NCBI GenBank assembly: GCA_016790075.1
Contig: JAEUPP010000009.1
Coordinates: 16,157 to 80,156 of the forward strand
Reading direction: 5' to 3'
Length of the DNA stretch: 64,000 bases
Source: Rhodanobacteraceae bacterium
GTDB lineage: Bacteria; Pseudomonadota; Gammaproteobacteria; Xanthomonadales; Rhodanobacteraceae
Positions 1 to 10,559 of this stretch are shown here, piece by piece. The position numbers and the translations under genes were made by a program. Position 1 is the first letter of the stretch. Every line of letters begins with the position of its first letter. The notes beneath the pieces were generated by a model. It saw only the letters and a program-made list of their open reading frames with translations. It was not told the origin of the DNA and searched no databases.

Positions 1-446
1 AGCTGGCTCCCATTCAAACGAAGCAACTCGCGGATGTCATCCACATCCCTCAGTCGAGATGGATCGTTGTGGAGTGCCTGCAACTTGAATCCGACCAGCC
101 CCTCAACGCTTACGACGCGAATAGATCCGACCGAAAACTCACGACTTTTCGCCTTTTTCAACAAATCAACCGAATGAGGTCGGCGCGCATAGAGCAAGTC
201 AAGCCGCTCATCTCCGCGTGAATAATTGGCGACATCGTCGGTTCGATAAATGCACTGGTAATGTAGATCCAGTAGCGCGTCATGCAGCCGGTCAGCATCG
301 CTGAGCGCCACAAGGAAGTCGATATCCGTTGTTGCACGCACCACGTTGTACACGTTGACCGCAAAGCCGCCGATCAAGGCCGGCGGCTCACGGCACACTG
401 TGAAGGCCTGCAAAACTTCGCGGAGTTGTTCGACCAGCTTCGCCAT
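1..446 (-). CDS. Nucleotidyltransferase-like protein, 3' end cut by window
   Basis: The reading frame is open from an ATG at 446 down to the window edge without a stop, giving at least 148 residues. Near the N-terminus it reads LIGGFAVNVYNVVRATTDID, which is the GG...R.T.DID pattern of minimal nucleotidyltransferase folds (DUF6036 / AbiEii-type). A downstream stretch, SVEGLVGFKLQAL, resembles the part of these proteins that follows the core (often 'dLi.lKl.A'). The ATG lies 18 bases after the icmF stop on the same strand, so it may be the distal gene of that transcript. No clear Shine-Dalgarno is visible. Such proteins occur both as toxin halves (AbiEii, MenT-like) and as uncharacterised enzymes. 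No antitoxin gene is visible on the side that can be read. The family is fairly clear, the function is not. Confidence 0.7.
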   Translation of the reverse strand, partial: MAKLVEQLREVLQAFTVCREPPALIGGFAVNVYNVVRATTDIDFLVALSDADRLHDALLDLHYQCIYRTDDVANYSRGDERLDLLYARRPHSVDLLKKAKSREFSVGSIRVVSVEGLVGFKLQALHNDPSRLRDVDDIRELLRLNGSQ

Positions 447-463
447 GGCGCTATACGCGTCGG

Positions 464-3400
464 CTACATGTTGCGCCGATACTCACCACCGACATCGTAA
501 AGTGCATGGCTGATCTGGCCCAGACTATGCGTCTTGACGGCATCCATAAGGCTTTCAAACACGTTGCGGCGTTCCCGCGCAGCCGCCTGCAGCGGCTTGA
601 GCCCACCATCGGCATAGCCATTGCGATTGCACTGGTAGCTAGCAACGTTGTCGATCTGCTGCGCCTTTTCGGCTTCCGTAGAACGAATCAGCTCGATCTC
701 GGTAACGATATCGCCACCGTGATCCTTGGGCAGGAAAGTGTTGACACCGATCAATGGCAGACTGCCGTCATGTTTCTTGTGCTCGTAGTAGAGGCTCTCT
801 TCCTGGATCTTGCCGCGCTGGTACATGGTGTCCATCGCGCCCAGCACGCCGCCGCGTTCGCTGATCGCCTCGAATTCCCGATATACGGCCTCCTCGACAA
901 TATCGGTAAGCTGATCGACAACGAAGCTGCCCTGCCAGGGGTTCTCGTTGAAATTCAGGCCTAACTCCTTGTTGATGATCATCTGGATCGCGACCGCGCG
1001 GCGCACGCTTTCCTCGGTCGGTGTCGTGATCGCTTCGTCGTAGGCATTCGTGTGCAGGCTGTTGCAGTTGTCAAACAGCGCATAGAGCGCCTGCAGCGTC
1101 GTGCGGATATCGTTGAACTGGATTTCCTGTGCGTGCAGCGAACGCCCCGAAGTCTGAATGTGGTATTTCATCATCTGGCTGCGCGCCGACGCGCCGTAGC
1201 GTTCACGCATGGCGCGCGCCCAGATACGCCGCGCGACGCGACCGATCACGGTGTATTCCGGATCCATGCCGTTGCTGAAGAAGAACGACAGGTTCGGTGC
1301 GAAATCGTCGATGCGCATGCCGCGCGCCAGGTAGTACTCGACGATGGTGAATCCGTTGGACAGGGTAAACGCGAGCTGGCTGATCGGGTTCGCACCGGCC
1401 TCGGCAATGTGATAGCCCGAAATCGACACCGAGTAGAAATTGCGCACGTTACGGTCAACGAAATACTGCTGAATGTCGCCCATCATGCGCAGCGCGAATT
1501 CGGTCGAGAAGATGCAGGTGTTCTGCGCCTGATCTTCCTTGAGGATGTCGGCCTGCACGGTGCCGCGCACGGTGGCCAGCGTATGCGCCTTGATGCGTTC
1601 GTAGGTGTCCGCATCCACGACCTGACTGCCGCTGACCCCGAGCAGCCCCAGGCCGAGGCCGTCGTTGCCGTCGGGCAGCAGGCCGCCGTAGCGGGGCCGG
1701 CTGCGGTCGGCGTAGATCGCATCGATCTTCTCGCGTGCCGCATCCCAGCGCGTGCCGTCTTCACGCAAGTATTTCTCTACCTGCTGATCGATGGCCGTGT
1801 TCATGAACATCGCGAGGATGATCGGTGCCGGACCATTGATCGTCATCGACACCGAGGTACTGGGCGCACAGAGATCAAAGCCGGAGTAGAGCTTCTTCAT
1901 GTCGTCCAGCGTCGCAATGTTGACGCCGGAGTTACCAATCTTGCCGTAGATGTCGGGACGTACGGCCGGGTCTTCCCCATACAGCGTGACCGAGTCGAAC
2001 GCCGTCGACAGGCGCGCCGCCGGCAGGCCGACACTGAGATAGTGGAAACGCCGGTTGGTGCGCTCGGGTGTACCTTCGCCGGCGAACATGCGAATTGGGT
2101 CTTCACCGCTGCGGCGATACGGATAGACCCCGCCGGTATACGGGTAGTAGCCCGGCAGATTTTCCTTCTGCAGGAATACCAGCAACTCGCCCCAGCTACG
2201 GTACCTGGGCGCAGCGATCTTGGGGATCTTCTGATGGCTCAGCGACTCGCGATAGTTCTCGACCCGTATGGTCTTGTCGCGGACCTGGTATTCGTTGACC
2301 TCGTCAGTCACCGATTTCAGGCGCGCCGGCCACTCGCGCAACAGCTTCAGCGCCTCGGAGGTCAGCGCCTGGATCGCATCGTTATAGCGCTGGCGCAAGG
2401 TACGCAGACTGCGGTCGTCACCTTCGCCCAGATGCTCGACGGCATAGAGGTCCAGCGCCCTGGGCAGACGCGGATCCTCAAGTTCCCGCAACGATTGCCA
2501 GTAGGACTGGGCTCGATCGGCGATTTCGGCCTGGGTTTCGATGGCAGCATTGATGCCGCGGCCCTGTTCGGCGATTTCCGCAAGGTAACGCACCCGATTG
2601 CCGGGAATCAGCACCGTTGCGCGCGGCTCCTTGAGCGAGGTATCAATGGCCGGTGCAAAATCGCAGCGTGGACTGACTCCCGATTCGGCGCTTCCGGTTC
2701 CCAGCTTGTGCCGCAGCAGTCGGCACAAGTTCGTGAACATCCAGCTGATGCCCGGATCATTGAACTGGCTCGCGATCGTCGGATAGACCGGCACGTCCTC
2801 GTCTTTCATCTGGAATGCCGTACGGTTGCGCTTCCACTGTTTGCGCACATCGCGCAGCGCGTCCTCGGCGCCGCGCTTGTCGAACTTGTTCAGCACGACC
2901 AGCTCGGCATAGTCGAGCATGTCGATCTTTTCCAGCTGGCTAGGCGCGCCGAAGTCGCTGGTCATCACGTACATGGGAAAGTCGACGAGGTCGACGATCT
3001 CCGAATCCGACTGACCTATGCCGGCCGTCTCGACAATGACAAGGTCGTAGCCCAGCCCCTTGAGAAACGCAATGCAGTCCTTGAGCACGATATTGGTCGC
3101 GACGTGCTGGCGGCGCGTCGCCATCGAGCGCATGAACACGCGCGGGCTGCGCAGCGAATTCATGCGGATACGATCACCCAGCAATGCACCACCGGTGCGA
3201 CGCCGCGTCGGGTCGACCGAGATCACGGCCATGCGCATCTCCGGGAAGCTCGCCAGAAAGCGGTTCAGCAGCTCATCCGTGACCGACGACTTGCCCGCAC
3301 CGCCGGTACCTGTGATGCCAACTACCGGCACGCCCCGGCCGGCGAGTGCAAAGCGCGAATCGCCGGCGGCACCGTCCTTGCGCAACTGGGCCAGCTCGCT

Positions 3401-3976
3401 GTCGCTGCAGTCTCCGTTCTCGATGGCCGTGAGTACGCGGCCGATGGCGATCTCATCATCGAACGCCAGCGGTGCGCCTGAGGCCGGCAGGGAGCGCGGC
3501 GCGCGGCGGCTGCGTCCCTGCTCCGCTCGGCGCACCACGTCCTCGATCATCGCGACCAGCCCCATGTGCATGCCGTCGTTCGGGTGATAGATGCGCTCGA
3601 CGCCGTAAGCCTGCAGTTCTGCAATTTCCTCAGGCGTGATCGTGCCGCCGCCGCCGCCGAATACACGCACATGGCCGGCACCACGCTGCGCGAGCATGTC
3701 GACCATGTACTTGAAGTACTCGACATGCCCCCCCTGGTAGGAGCTCAACGCGATCGCATCGGCGTCTTCCTGCAGCGCTGCACGCACCACATCCTCGACC
3801 GAACGGTTATGACCAAGATGAATAACTTCCGCGCCCTGGGCCTGGATCAGCCGGCGCATGATGTTGATCGCTGCATCATGTCCATCGAACAGACTCGCAG
3901 CAGTCACGAAGCGCAGCGGCGCGGCGGCGGCTATCTGGTTCAGCGGGGCTATGCGTGGGGCGGGAGTACTCATCAT
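464..3976 (-). CDS. icmF: Fused isobutyryl-CoA mutase IcmF (B12 domain, G-protein chaperone, mutase)
   Basis: This is an adenosylcobalamin-dependent carbon-skeleton mutase that interconverts isobutyryl-CoA and n-butyryl-CoA, with its own GTPase chaperone built in. The 1170 residues contain, in order: a B12-binding domain with [12 protein letters not shown] at about 31-42 (His ligand H33) and a glycine run at 107-111; a MeaB/ArgK-type GTPase with Walker A GTGGAGKS at 223-230 and NKFD at about 363-366; and the mutase barrel from about 560 ([11 protein letters not shown]). By mental alignment, F631 in RMFAGEG and Q818 in QAQNTCIFS sit where methylmalonyl-CoA mutase has Tyr and Arg, which favours isobutyryl-CoA as substrate. 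Two ATGs stand in tandem at the start, with no strong ribosome binding site. The role is likely valine or butyrate-linked acyl-CoA metabolism. It fits the other branched-chain genes in this window. Confidence 0.93.
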   Translation of the reverse strand: MMSTPAPRIAPLNQIAAAAPLRFVTAASLFDGHDAAINIMRRLIQAQGAEVIHLGHNRSVEDVVRAALQEDADAIALSSYQGGHVEYFKYMVDMLAQRGAGHVRVFGGGGGTITPEEIAELQAYGVERIYHPNDGMHMGLVAMIEDVVRRAEQGRSRRAPRSLPASGAPLAFDDEIAIGRVLTAIENGDCSDSELAQLRKDGAAGDSRFALAGRGVPVVGITGTGGAGKSSVTDELLNRFLASFPEMRMAVISVDPTRRRTGGALLGDRIRMNSLRSPRVFMRSMATRRQHVATNIVLKDCIAFLKGLGYDLVIVETAGIGQSDSEIVDLVDFPMYVMTSDFGAPSQLEKIDMLDYAELVVLNKFDKRGAEDALRDVRKQWKRNRTAFQMKDEDVPVYPTIASQFNDPGISWMFTNLCRLLRHKLGTGSAESGVSPRCDFAPAIDTSLKEPRATVLIPGNRVRYLAEIAEQGRGINAAIETQAEIADRAQSYWQSLRELEDPRLPRALDLYAVEHLGEGDDRSLRTLRQRYNDAIQALTSEALKLLREWPARLKSVTDEVNEYQVRDKTIRVENYRESLSHQKIPKIAAPRYRSWGELLVFLQKENLPGYYPYTGGVYPYRRSGEDPIRMFAGEGTPERTNRRFHYLSVGLPAARLSTAFDSVTLYGEDPAVRPDIYGKIGNSGVNIATLDDMKKLYSGFDLCAPSTSVSMTINGPAPIILAMFMNTAIDQQVEKYLREDGTRWDAAREKIDAIYADRSRPRYGGLLPDGNDGLGLGLLGVSGSQVVDADTYERIKAHTLATVRGTVQADILKEDQAQNTCIFSTEFALRMMGDIQQYFVDRNVRNFYSVSISGYHIAEAGANPISQLAFTLSNGFTIVEYYLARGMRIDDFAPNLSFFFSNGMDPEYTVIGRVARRIWARAMRERYGASARSQMMKYHIQTSGRSLHAQEIQFNDIRTTLQALYALFDNCNSLHTNAYDEAITTPTEESVRRAVAIQMIINKELGLNFNENPWQGSFVVDQLTDIVEEAVYREFEAISERGGVLGAMDTMYQRGKIQEESLYYEHKKHDGSLPLIGVNTFLPKDHGGDIVTEIELIRSTEAEKAQQIDNVASYQCNRNGYADGGLKPLQAAARERRNVFESLMDAVKTHSLGQISHALYDVGGEYRRNM

Positions 3977-4962
3977 GGGTCCGGATAAAGTGGCGCAGGC
4001 GCATAGTGTAGCCCGCCTGCTATCCGGACCTCGCAGACTTCGGCGCCAGCGCGCATCCGATCGACAGGCTTGCTGCCGACAAGCTCGGGCGTCCGCGTTC
4101 AGTACCCGGCTTGCTTATGCGTTACAGAAATAATCCTGACCGGGGAGGCCTAGACCGATTTCATAACGACCACTTGCGCGAGGTCGGGCGTCGAGTGCTA
4201 TGTTCGGCCCGAATCAGCATTGCTTTCGCAGCACCCGCCCCTGGGCAGCCGCCAAGCAGTGTTCCGGGCCGTCGGCACAGCCGGAACAGACAGCCGACAC
4301 CATTGACGTGCTGCGGGTACCGGGCCACGCCAGAACCAGCCGCAATCAGGTGCAGATAGAGGGCGTCAAGGCGTATGGCGCAGCACCGAGGTCTTGCTGC
4401 GGGCACTTGTTCGGGCCTTTACATGAAGTTACTCGCCTATGGAACCGCCAGGAGCGCACACTAGGGACCACAGCCCCCGAAGAAACGTTTGTTTGAATAG
4501 TGGATGAAGCCTCCAGACAGTCGAACAGCTCAACGATCGGTATAGGCTCAATGATCGGTATCAGCAGCCTCCATTGCATGGGCAACTGCGAGAGAAGATG
4601 CGCCATCCGGGTTACGGCTGGCGAAGAACAAGCGCCTCCGGGTCAGGGGTTGGCGCACCACCATTGTTTTTGTATCTGATCTGGTGCGCGCCTACCTTGC
4701 GCTGAAAAATAGATAAAATTGGACTGCTTTAGTTGATAAAACAAAGCTATGCATGCTCGCATGAATATTTCTTTGAGGACATGACGCAGCACGCAGCAAA
4801 CTTGCCATCCGATCACTAGGCTGAATGCTGCAATACGGTAACGACAGGTTTCACGGGGCGGCAAAGGAGAGGTCGCTTAGCGAAGGGTCCGACCAGACAG
4901 GAAAGTAAGGTATCCCGGACCGTTACGGCGGCAGCATCTGGCTGCGGTCCCGGAGTGCTGAG
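3977..4962. other. Long intergenic region between divergent icmF and CadC-like gene
   Basis: This stretch of nearly 1 kb holds no reading frame that I believe. The short ORFs on both strands are rich in Arg, Cys and Pro and resemble no family. The half near icmF is GC-rich like the rest of the window. About 4690-4800 is noticeably A+T-rich and could hold promoters for the downstream regulator. An 8-bp inverted repeat, GCGCACCA (4653-4660) and TGGTGCGC (4682-4689), flanks 21 bases. No tRNA-like sequence was seen. Confidence 0.5.
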
Positions 4963-7872
4963 ATGGCCGACACCCCCAAAAATACCTGGCCGCCAGCGAC
5001 ACGCCAGCTACAGGTCGGCACACTGGTGGTGGATCTGCGCTATCGGCGCATCCTGCGCAGCGATGGCGAGTACGAGCTGACTCAGCGTTGCTTTGATCTG
5101 CTGCTGCTGTTTCTTACCGAACCCGCAACTCTGCACACACGGGAGCAGATATTCCGGCGCATCTGGCCAGGCGTCGTGGTCGAGGACGCCAATCTGACGA
5201 CCTCGATATGGATGCTGCGCAAGGCGCTGGGCCCCGAAGCAAAGGAATGGGTCCGCACAGTGGCAAAACAGGGCTATGTGTTCGAGCCGCCCACACTCGT
5301 GCACCCCGTTCATGAAGTCGTGCAGACGCTGGCCGCTAGCGCAACCGACCCACAGGCCGACGACACGCCGACCACGGAACCAACGCCGGACAAGTTCGTA
5401 CCGGCCGAACCGGTTCCATCTGTTGCCGCTCAGGTTGCCAGGGCCAGCGCGCCGCAACGATCCTGGTCGGGCTTCGGTGCGCGCCTTTCGGTGCGTGCAA
5501 TACTGAGCGCCATTGTGCTGTTGGCCAGCTTGTTCGCGTTGGTCCGTTGGCAAGCCGACAGCCACACGGTGCAACCGGTTACCTTGGTGGTTTCGACCGA
5601 TGCAGCACTGACGGATGACGCTCGCTGGCCCGCGGAGCTGCTTCAGATCTGGCTGGAGTGGAAGCTTGGCAGCAGCAGCAATCTGGCCGTAACCCGAGGC
5701 ATAGACGACGGCGATTCACGCAAGAGTCAGTTGGTCCTGATTCGCGTCGACCAGTCGGCCGAACAAACCGGAGAATGGCGCATCAACGTTCGTTTTCACG
5801 GGCCGCGGACAATACCGGACATAACAGCAGCCAGCCTGCCTGACCGCCTGCCCGCAACCCTGGATGCAGTCAGCCAGCAAGTATACGCAGCACTCGACGG
5901 CGAAAAAACCGAGGTGGACTGGCCCGCACTCGAATTGGATCCCGTTACTGCTGAAGCATTCACCGCAGCATCGCGTGCCGAGCAGCAACACCGCTGGAGT
6001 GACGCAGCCCAGGGGTTCCGGCGCGTGGTCGGAAAAACGCCGGGGTTTGGCTACGCACGACTAAAGCTGGCCGAGAGTCTGGCCGAGCTCGGCCAGCAAG
6101 CTGCCGCGGAGGCCGAAGCGGCAAGTGCCGCAGAATGGATTTCGCGTCTGCCCGCTCAGGCAAAGGCCCCTATTGCGGCGCGCGTTCTGGCGATAGACCA
6201 ACACTATAGCGAGGCCGCCTCTGCGTTTGCCGCATTAGCGAGAAAAGAAAAAGGAAACACTTACGCATACAGCTTGATTCAAGCACAGAATCTGCGTCGA
6301 GCCGGGCGCAGCGGCGAGGCATTGGCCGTACTGCGTGAAGCTCTCCCCCCGTCGCCAACGAAGCTTGCACCGTGGCTGATCGAACGGGCAGCGGCCGAAT
6401 TCGCCTCCGGCGATGCAAGGCGCGCCCTGGCCAACGCCGAGGAAGCCGAAAACCTGGCCAAGAGACTGGGCTGGATCAATGAGCGCGCGCGGGCATTGCT
6501 GACCGTAGCCCTTGCACGCAGCGTGCTTATACGGCGGGAAAAAACCGACGAAGCGCTTGCACAAGCACGACGCGAAACCGCTGATGACGCGTTCGCCGCA
6601 GCGATCCGCGAATTCGAAGCGGCAGGCGACCGCCTGGGCGGGCTGCGAGCCCGCCTTTTTGCAGGGATAATGAGAATCCCGGCCAGCTTGCACATCGTTC
6701 ATCTCGACGAACTGCTTGCCGAAGCCCGCGCCGCCGGCAACGCTGCAGTCGAGATCGATGCTTTGCGGCACACCGCCTATTTTCACTACCGTGCCGGCGA
6801 CATGGGCGCCTACCGCCAGCGCATAGCCGAGGCTGCTGCAGTGGCAGGCTCTGTGGGTAATCGCCTTCTCCGCCGCCAGCTCGAGACGGACTTGCTACAT
6901 GAGGACGTGCTCAGAGCTGACTTTGACGCGGCAGATCGGCGTATTGCCGAGTTGCGCAGTGAACCGGCGCAAGGGGCTTTGGCCTATTGGCTGGGATTGT
7001 TCGAAGCCGGCCTGGCATCACGGCGCGGTCAATACGATCAGGCACTGAGTGTTCTGAGCGAAACGGAGCAGACGTTGCGTGGGGCCGCCCCCGATACACT
7101 ACCAGCGCTAGCCGCAGGCTTGTCCTGTCTGCGCGGCGCTATAGCCCTGACTCAGGGGCGTGGTGGCGATGCGCGAGTCGCATATGCACATTGCCGATCC
7201 CCAACGTTGCTGTACTACGACTTGCAGGCCGGTATTGGCGAAGCTGAGCTGGCGCTGCACGGTGGTGACCCAAACATGGCGCGGCATCACCTTGCGACGG
7301 TGGAACAGAGTATCGAGAAGATACCGAGTTTTCCTGATCGGTGGATGCTGTCCATCGAGCTGGCACCATTGTTGGCGCGCACCGGGCGTATCGCTGACGC
7401 ACGGCGCCTGATTCAGGGCGTACTGCCCGCCGTGGAACAAGCCGGCTATCGCAGCTTGGAGGTCGATGCACGGACTACGCTGGCAGAAGTCGCTCTTGCC
7501 GAGGGCGACCAGGCCACGGCGCGAAAAGAGCTTTCCTCCGCAATGGCATTGAGTCCAACCGATGACTGGGTAGGACGCCGCCGCCTGCGCACGGTGGACG
7601 CATTGCTGGACCACCTGAGCGGCCAGACGGAAGCGGCTGCGCACACGCTGGGGTCGCTCGATTCCGAAGCGCGGAGCCACGCCGATGTACTGGCGGAATT
7701 GCTGGTTCACAGCGTGGTGCAGGCCACCTCAGCCCTTCCCCAATGCAGCAGCGATCGGCACGACCGCTTGCTCGCGCAAAGCGGTCTTCGCGGCGCCTCA
7801 GAACGCTGGATGGCAAATATCCCTGAGGCCGATGCTGCAGTGCAGCTTGTGCAGGGGCAGAGCTTCCCCTAG
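4963..7872 (+). CDS. CadC/ToxR-like membrane-anchored transcriptional regulator with TPR region
   Basis: This is a one-component regulator of 969 residues. Residues about 15-108 form an OmpR/PhoB-type winged helix, with the family signatures LTQRCFDLLLLFLTEP, LHTREQIFRRIWP and VRTVAKQGYVF. A Pro/Thr/Glu-rich linker (about 110-170) leads to a single hydrophobic helix at about 177-196. The remaining 770 residues are Ala/Glu/Arg-rich helical repeats of TPR type. With DNA-binding domain inside and one membrane pass, the repeat domain should lie in the periplasm and act as the sensor. The start is supported by GGAG about 8 bases upstream. The family usually controls neighbouring genes, and the secreted protease downstream is the nearest candidate target. 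That link is a guess from position. The ligand is unknown. Confidence 0.85.
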   Translation: MADTPKNTWPPATRQLQVGTLVVDLRYRRILRSDGEYELTQRCFDLLLLFLTEPATLHTREQIFRRIWPGVVVEDANLTTSIWMLRKALGPEAKEWVRTVAKQGYVFEPPTLVHPVHEVVQTLAASATDPQADDTPTTEPTPDKFVPAEPVPSVAAQVARASAPQRSWSGFGARLSVRAILSAIVLLASLFALVRWQADSHTVQPVTLVVSTDAALTDDARWPAELLQIWLEWKLGSSSNLAVTRGIDDGDSRKSQLVLIRVDQSAEQTGEWRINVRFHGPRTIPDITAASLPDRLPATLDAVSQQVYAALDGEKTEVDWPALELDPVTAEAFTAASRAEQQHRWSDAAQGFRRVVGKTPGFGYARLKLAESLAELGQQAAAEAEAASAAEWISRLPAQAKAPIAARVLAIDQHYSEAASAFAALARKEKGNTYAYSLIQAQNLRRAGRSGEALAVLREALPPSPTKLAPWLIERAAAEFASGDARRALANAEEAENLAKRLGWINERARALLTVALARSVLIRREKTDEALAQARRETADDAFAAAIREFEAAGDRLGGLRARLFAGIMRIPASLHIVHLDELLAEARAAGNAAVEIDALRHTAYFHYRAGDMGAYRQRIAEAAAVAGSVGNRLLRRQLETDLLHEDVLRADFDAADRRIAELRSEPAQGALAYWLGLFEAGLASRRGQYDQALSVLSETEQTLRGAAPDTLPALAAGLSCLRGAIALTQGRGGDARVAYAHCRSPTLLYYDLQAGIGEAELALHGGDPNMARHHLATVEQSIEKIPSFPDRWMLSIELAPLLARTGRIADARRLIQGVLPAVEQAGYRSLEVDARTTLAEVALAEGDQATARKELSSAMALSPTDDWVGRRRLRTVDALLDHLSGQTEAAAHTLGSLDSEARSHADVLAELLVHSVVQATSALPQCSSDRHDRLLAQSGLRGASERWMANIPEADAAVQLVQGQSFP

Positions 7873-7879
7873 CTTGCGC

Positions 7880-7905
7880 CCACCTTACGCCTCAGCGTGA
7901 GGTGG
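7880..7905 (+). terminator. Hairpin after CadC-like gene
   Basis: An 11-bp stem (CCACCTTACGC / GCGTGAGGTGG, one G-T wobble) with a CTCA loop begins 8 bases after the stop codon. It has no T-run, so terminator activity is uncertain. Confidence 0.4.
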
Positions 7906-8068
7906 CGGCTGCCTCCGGGTCACGGTTTCCACGTCGTCGTGCCATGCTCGAACCGCGGTATTGCTTACCGCGCCTCTCGCACCCTCGCAGTGCGAAGTCG
8001 TTTATGCATCGTCACCACGGCTGTGTTGGCGCAACTAACGTTGCGTTTACCAGCATGAGGAAATCACG

Positions 8069-10324
8069 ATGCGTTTTGATTTGGTCCCCCTGGCTCTGGT
8101 GGCGGCTGTTGCAGCTTCTTCCGCGCAAGCCCAATCCGTCGAGTCGCGCGCTGCGCAGCTTGGCTTCTCCCACGTAAGCGTCGGCAGTAGCGGCCGTGTG
8201 GACATGCTTTCCGGCCGTCCCAACCTGCGCGCCGCGACTAGCGAAGGCGTGGTCAACCTGTTCAAAGGTGAACTAGGCAATACCGTCGGCCTGCAGACCG
8301 ATGGCGCCGTAAGCGTATTCGACACGAATGTCACGGCTGACGGCCGCCGCTACTACCGCGCCCAGCAAACCTACCGCGGCATTCCGGTCTGGGGTGATGG
8401 CCTCACAGTACAGACCGACGCCAGTGGCAACGTCGAAGCCATATTCGGCAGCGCGATTCCGGTTGCGAACCTGAGCATCGACAAACCACGTCCAGCAGCC
8501 GAGTTGTTCCCTGCTGCCGTCCTCGCGGCGCTCGCCATCGAAGGCCATACCATGGGCGCCCGATTGAGCGGCAAGTTCTTCCGCTATACGCGCGAGCCCA
8601 GCCTTGCTGTCTATGCAGCCGACGGCCACACACCGGTGCTGGCCTGGGATGCGGACGTTTCCTACGATAACGGCGGCCGTATTTTCCATTCGCGCCTGTT
8701 TGTCGACGCACGCAACGGCAGCTTGTTAAACAGTTATACCTATGTGCGTGAAGCACTGAATCGCGCCATCCATAATCTCAACGGCACCTGCATCACGAAC
8801 AGCGGCGGTAATCTGCCGGGCCAGTTGGTCCTGAGCGAAGGCGGCAACAGCAGCGACAGCGTGGTGAACCAGGCCTATCGCAATGTAGGTCGCGTCTATT
8901 GGTTCTTCCGCGATGCGTTCAACCGCGACAGCTTCAACGGCAGCGGTGCCAGGATCACGGTATCGGTGCGCGGCCAGTTTCCGACTCCGCAGGGCGGTTG
9001 CAGCGGCGACAACGCCATATGGAGCGGGTCGCAGATCGTGATGGGCCGTGGCGGCTCGACGTTCAAGGACATGAATACCGAGCCAGATGTGATGTATCAC
9101 GAACTCGGCCACGCGGTGACGCAGTCCACCTCCAACCTGGTCTACCAGAAGGAATCCGGCGGCCTCAACGAAGCCACCTCGGATATCTACGCGGCCTCGG
9201 TCGAAGCCTGGATGAATACGGTTTCGGGCGAGCCCGGAGCGGGAACGGCGGTCAACTACGTGCCGGACGCCGACACCTGGAATCTGGGTGAAAACATGCG
9301 TGCCGACGGCAGCAGCGCGCCGCTACGCTACATGCACGACCCCAAGGCCGACGGACGCAGCCTCGACCACTACACCCAGTACACACAACAGTATGGCAAC
9401 TGCTCGCCCTCGCAACAGAACGACATGTGCGGCGTGCATCTGTCCAGCGGCATCGCCAACCTCGCCTTCTACTTGCTGACCGTCGGCGGCACCCATCCGC
9501 GTAATGCCTCCAGCGTCAGCGTGCCCAAGATTCCGTTCGATCGCGCCATCAAGTACGTCTATGAGGCGCATACCAGCGTCCTGCAGGCCAACGACGGCTT
9601 CAGCCGCATGCGCAACGCGATGATGGCGCGTGCCCGGGTCAACGGCTCGGTTGGCCCTTGCGACGAGATTTCGGTGGCCAAAGCCTGGGACGCGGTCGGC
9701 GTCAGCGGCAGCGCGCCCAGCAATCCCAACGCCTGCGGCGGTGGGGGTGGCGGCGGCAACCAGTCACCGGTGGCGTCGTTCACGGCCACGCCCAGCGGCC
9801 TGACGGTAGCGCTGAACGGCAGCGGGTCGAGTGATCCTGACGGCACGATTTCCAGCTACACCTGGAATTTCGGCGATGGCACCACCGGTTCCGGCGCCAG
9901 CACCACCAAGACCTATAGCAGCGCTGGCACCTACACCGTAACGCTGACTGTCACCGACAACCAGGGCGCTACCAACACCGCAACACGCCAGGTTACGGTC
10001 GGCGGCGGCGGCGGTAGCTGTGCCGGAGCAAGCTATTCCGGAACTTTCTCCGGTGGATTCGGCCAGACCCAGTACCAACCAAACGGCAACTACTACCAGG
10101 CCAATAGCGGCGCGCACACGATCTGCTTCTCCGGTCCAGCCGGCACCGATTTTGATATTTTCCTGGATCGCTGGAACGGCTCTGCCTGGGCCAATGTCGC
10201 CAAGAGCGACGGGCCCAGTTCGTCCGAGCAGATCAGCTATAACGGCGCCGCAGGCTATTACACCATCCGCGTCATCAACTACCAGGGAACTGGTGCGTAT
10301 ACGCTGAACCTGCGGAAGCCGTAA
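8069..10324 (+). CDS. Secreted M4 (thermolysin-like) metalloprotease with PKD and PPC domains
   Basis: This 751-residue exported zinc endopeptidase starts with a signal peptide (MRFDLVPLALVAAVAASSAQA). An FTP-type inhibitory propeptide follows (about 60-200, with YRGIPVWGDGLTVQTD). The M4 catalytic domain carries HELGH at 344-348 and the third zinc ligand E368 in NEATSDIY, exactly the thermolysin spacing. A glycine-rich linker separates this from a PKD domain (about 564-646, DPDGTISSYTWNFGDG). A second Gly linker leads to a C-terminal pre-peptidase domain (about 655-751), usually removed on secretion. AGGAAA lies 7-8 bases before the ATG. It is probably monocistronic, with an intrinsic terminator behind it. 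The likely role is extracellular protein degradation for nutrition or interaction with other cells. Confidence 0.95.
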   Translation: MRFDLVPLALVAAVAASSAQAQSVESRAAQLGFSHVSVGSSGRVDMLSGRPNLRAATSEGVVNLFKGELGNTVGLQTDGAVSVFDTNVTADGRRYYRAQQTYRGIPVWGDGLTVQTDASGNVEAIFGSAIPVANLSIDKPRPAAELFPAAVLAALAIEGHTMGARLSGKFFRYTREPSLAVYAADGHTPVLAWDADVSYDNGGRIFHSRLFVDARNGSLLNSYTYVREALNRAIHNLNGTCITNSGGNLPGQLVLSEGGNSSDSVVNQAYRNVGRVYWFFRDAFNRDSFNGSGARITVSVRGQFPTPQGGCSGDNAIWSGSQIVMGRGGSTFKDMNTEPDVMYHELGHAVTQSTSNLVYQKESGGLNEATSDIYAASVEAWMNTVSGEPGAGTAVNYVPDADTWNLGENMRADGSSAPLRYMHDPKADGRSLDHYTQYTQQYGNCSPSQQNDMCGVHLSSGIANLAFYLLTVGGTHPRNASSVSVPKIPFDRAIKYVYEAHTSVLQANDGFSRMRNAMMARARVNGSVGPCDEISVAKAWDAVGVSGSAPSNPNACGGGGGGGNQSPVASFTATPSGLTVALNGSGSSDPDGTISSYTWNFGDGTTGSGASTTKTYSSAGTYTVTLTVTDNQGATNTATRQVTVGGGGGSCAGASYSGTFSGGFGQTQYQPNGNYYQANSGAHTICFSGPAGTDFDIFLDRWNGSAWANVAKSDGPSSSEQISYNGAAGYYTIRVINYQGTGAYTLNLRKP

Positions 10325-10364
10325 CAGGAAGAACGCTCGCGCCGCGCTCCCGCGGCACGCTGCA

Positions 10365-10396
10365 ACGGCGAGCCCCTGGCGGGCTCGCCGTTTTTT
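10365..10396 (+). terminator. Intrinsic terminator of the M4 protease gene
   Basis: An 11-bp perfect stem (ACGGCGAGCCC / GGGCTCGCCGT) with a CTGGC loop is followed directly by six T's, about 40 bases after the protease stop. Confidence 0.9.
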
Positions 10397-10559
10397 CTCC
10401 CGCCGGCGTTGGCAGTAGTGATCCCGACGTCGACAGGAAAATCCGGCACAATTTGCACGCCCGGGGAAGTACCCGCGCTGCAACCGGCAGGGTGCAGCAG
10501 GAACCGCTGACAGGCACTATGATGTCGTGTTTTCCGCCCTGCCCCCCCCGGAGTCGCAG

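Noticed and set aside
1052-3481. 809-residue plus-strand open frame opposite icmF
   Set aside because: It is an antisense frame of a clear family gene, rich in Arg, His and Ala with no domain. Long antisense frames are common in high-GC DNA.
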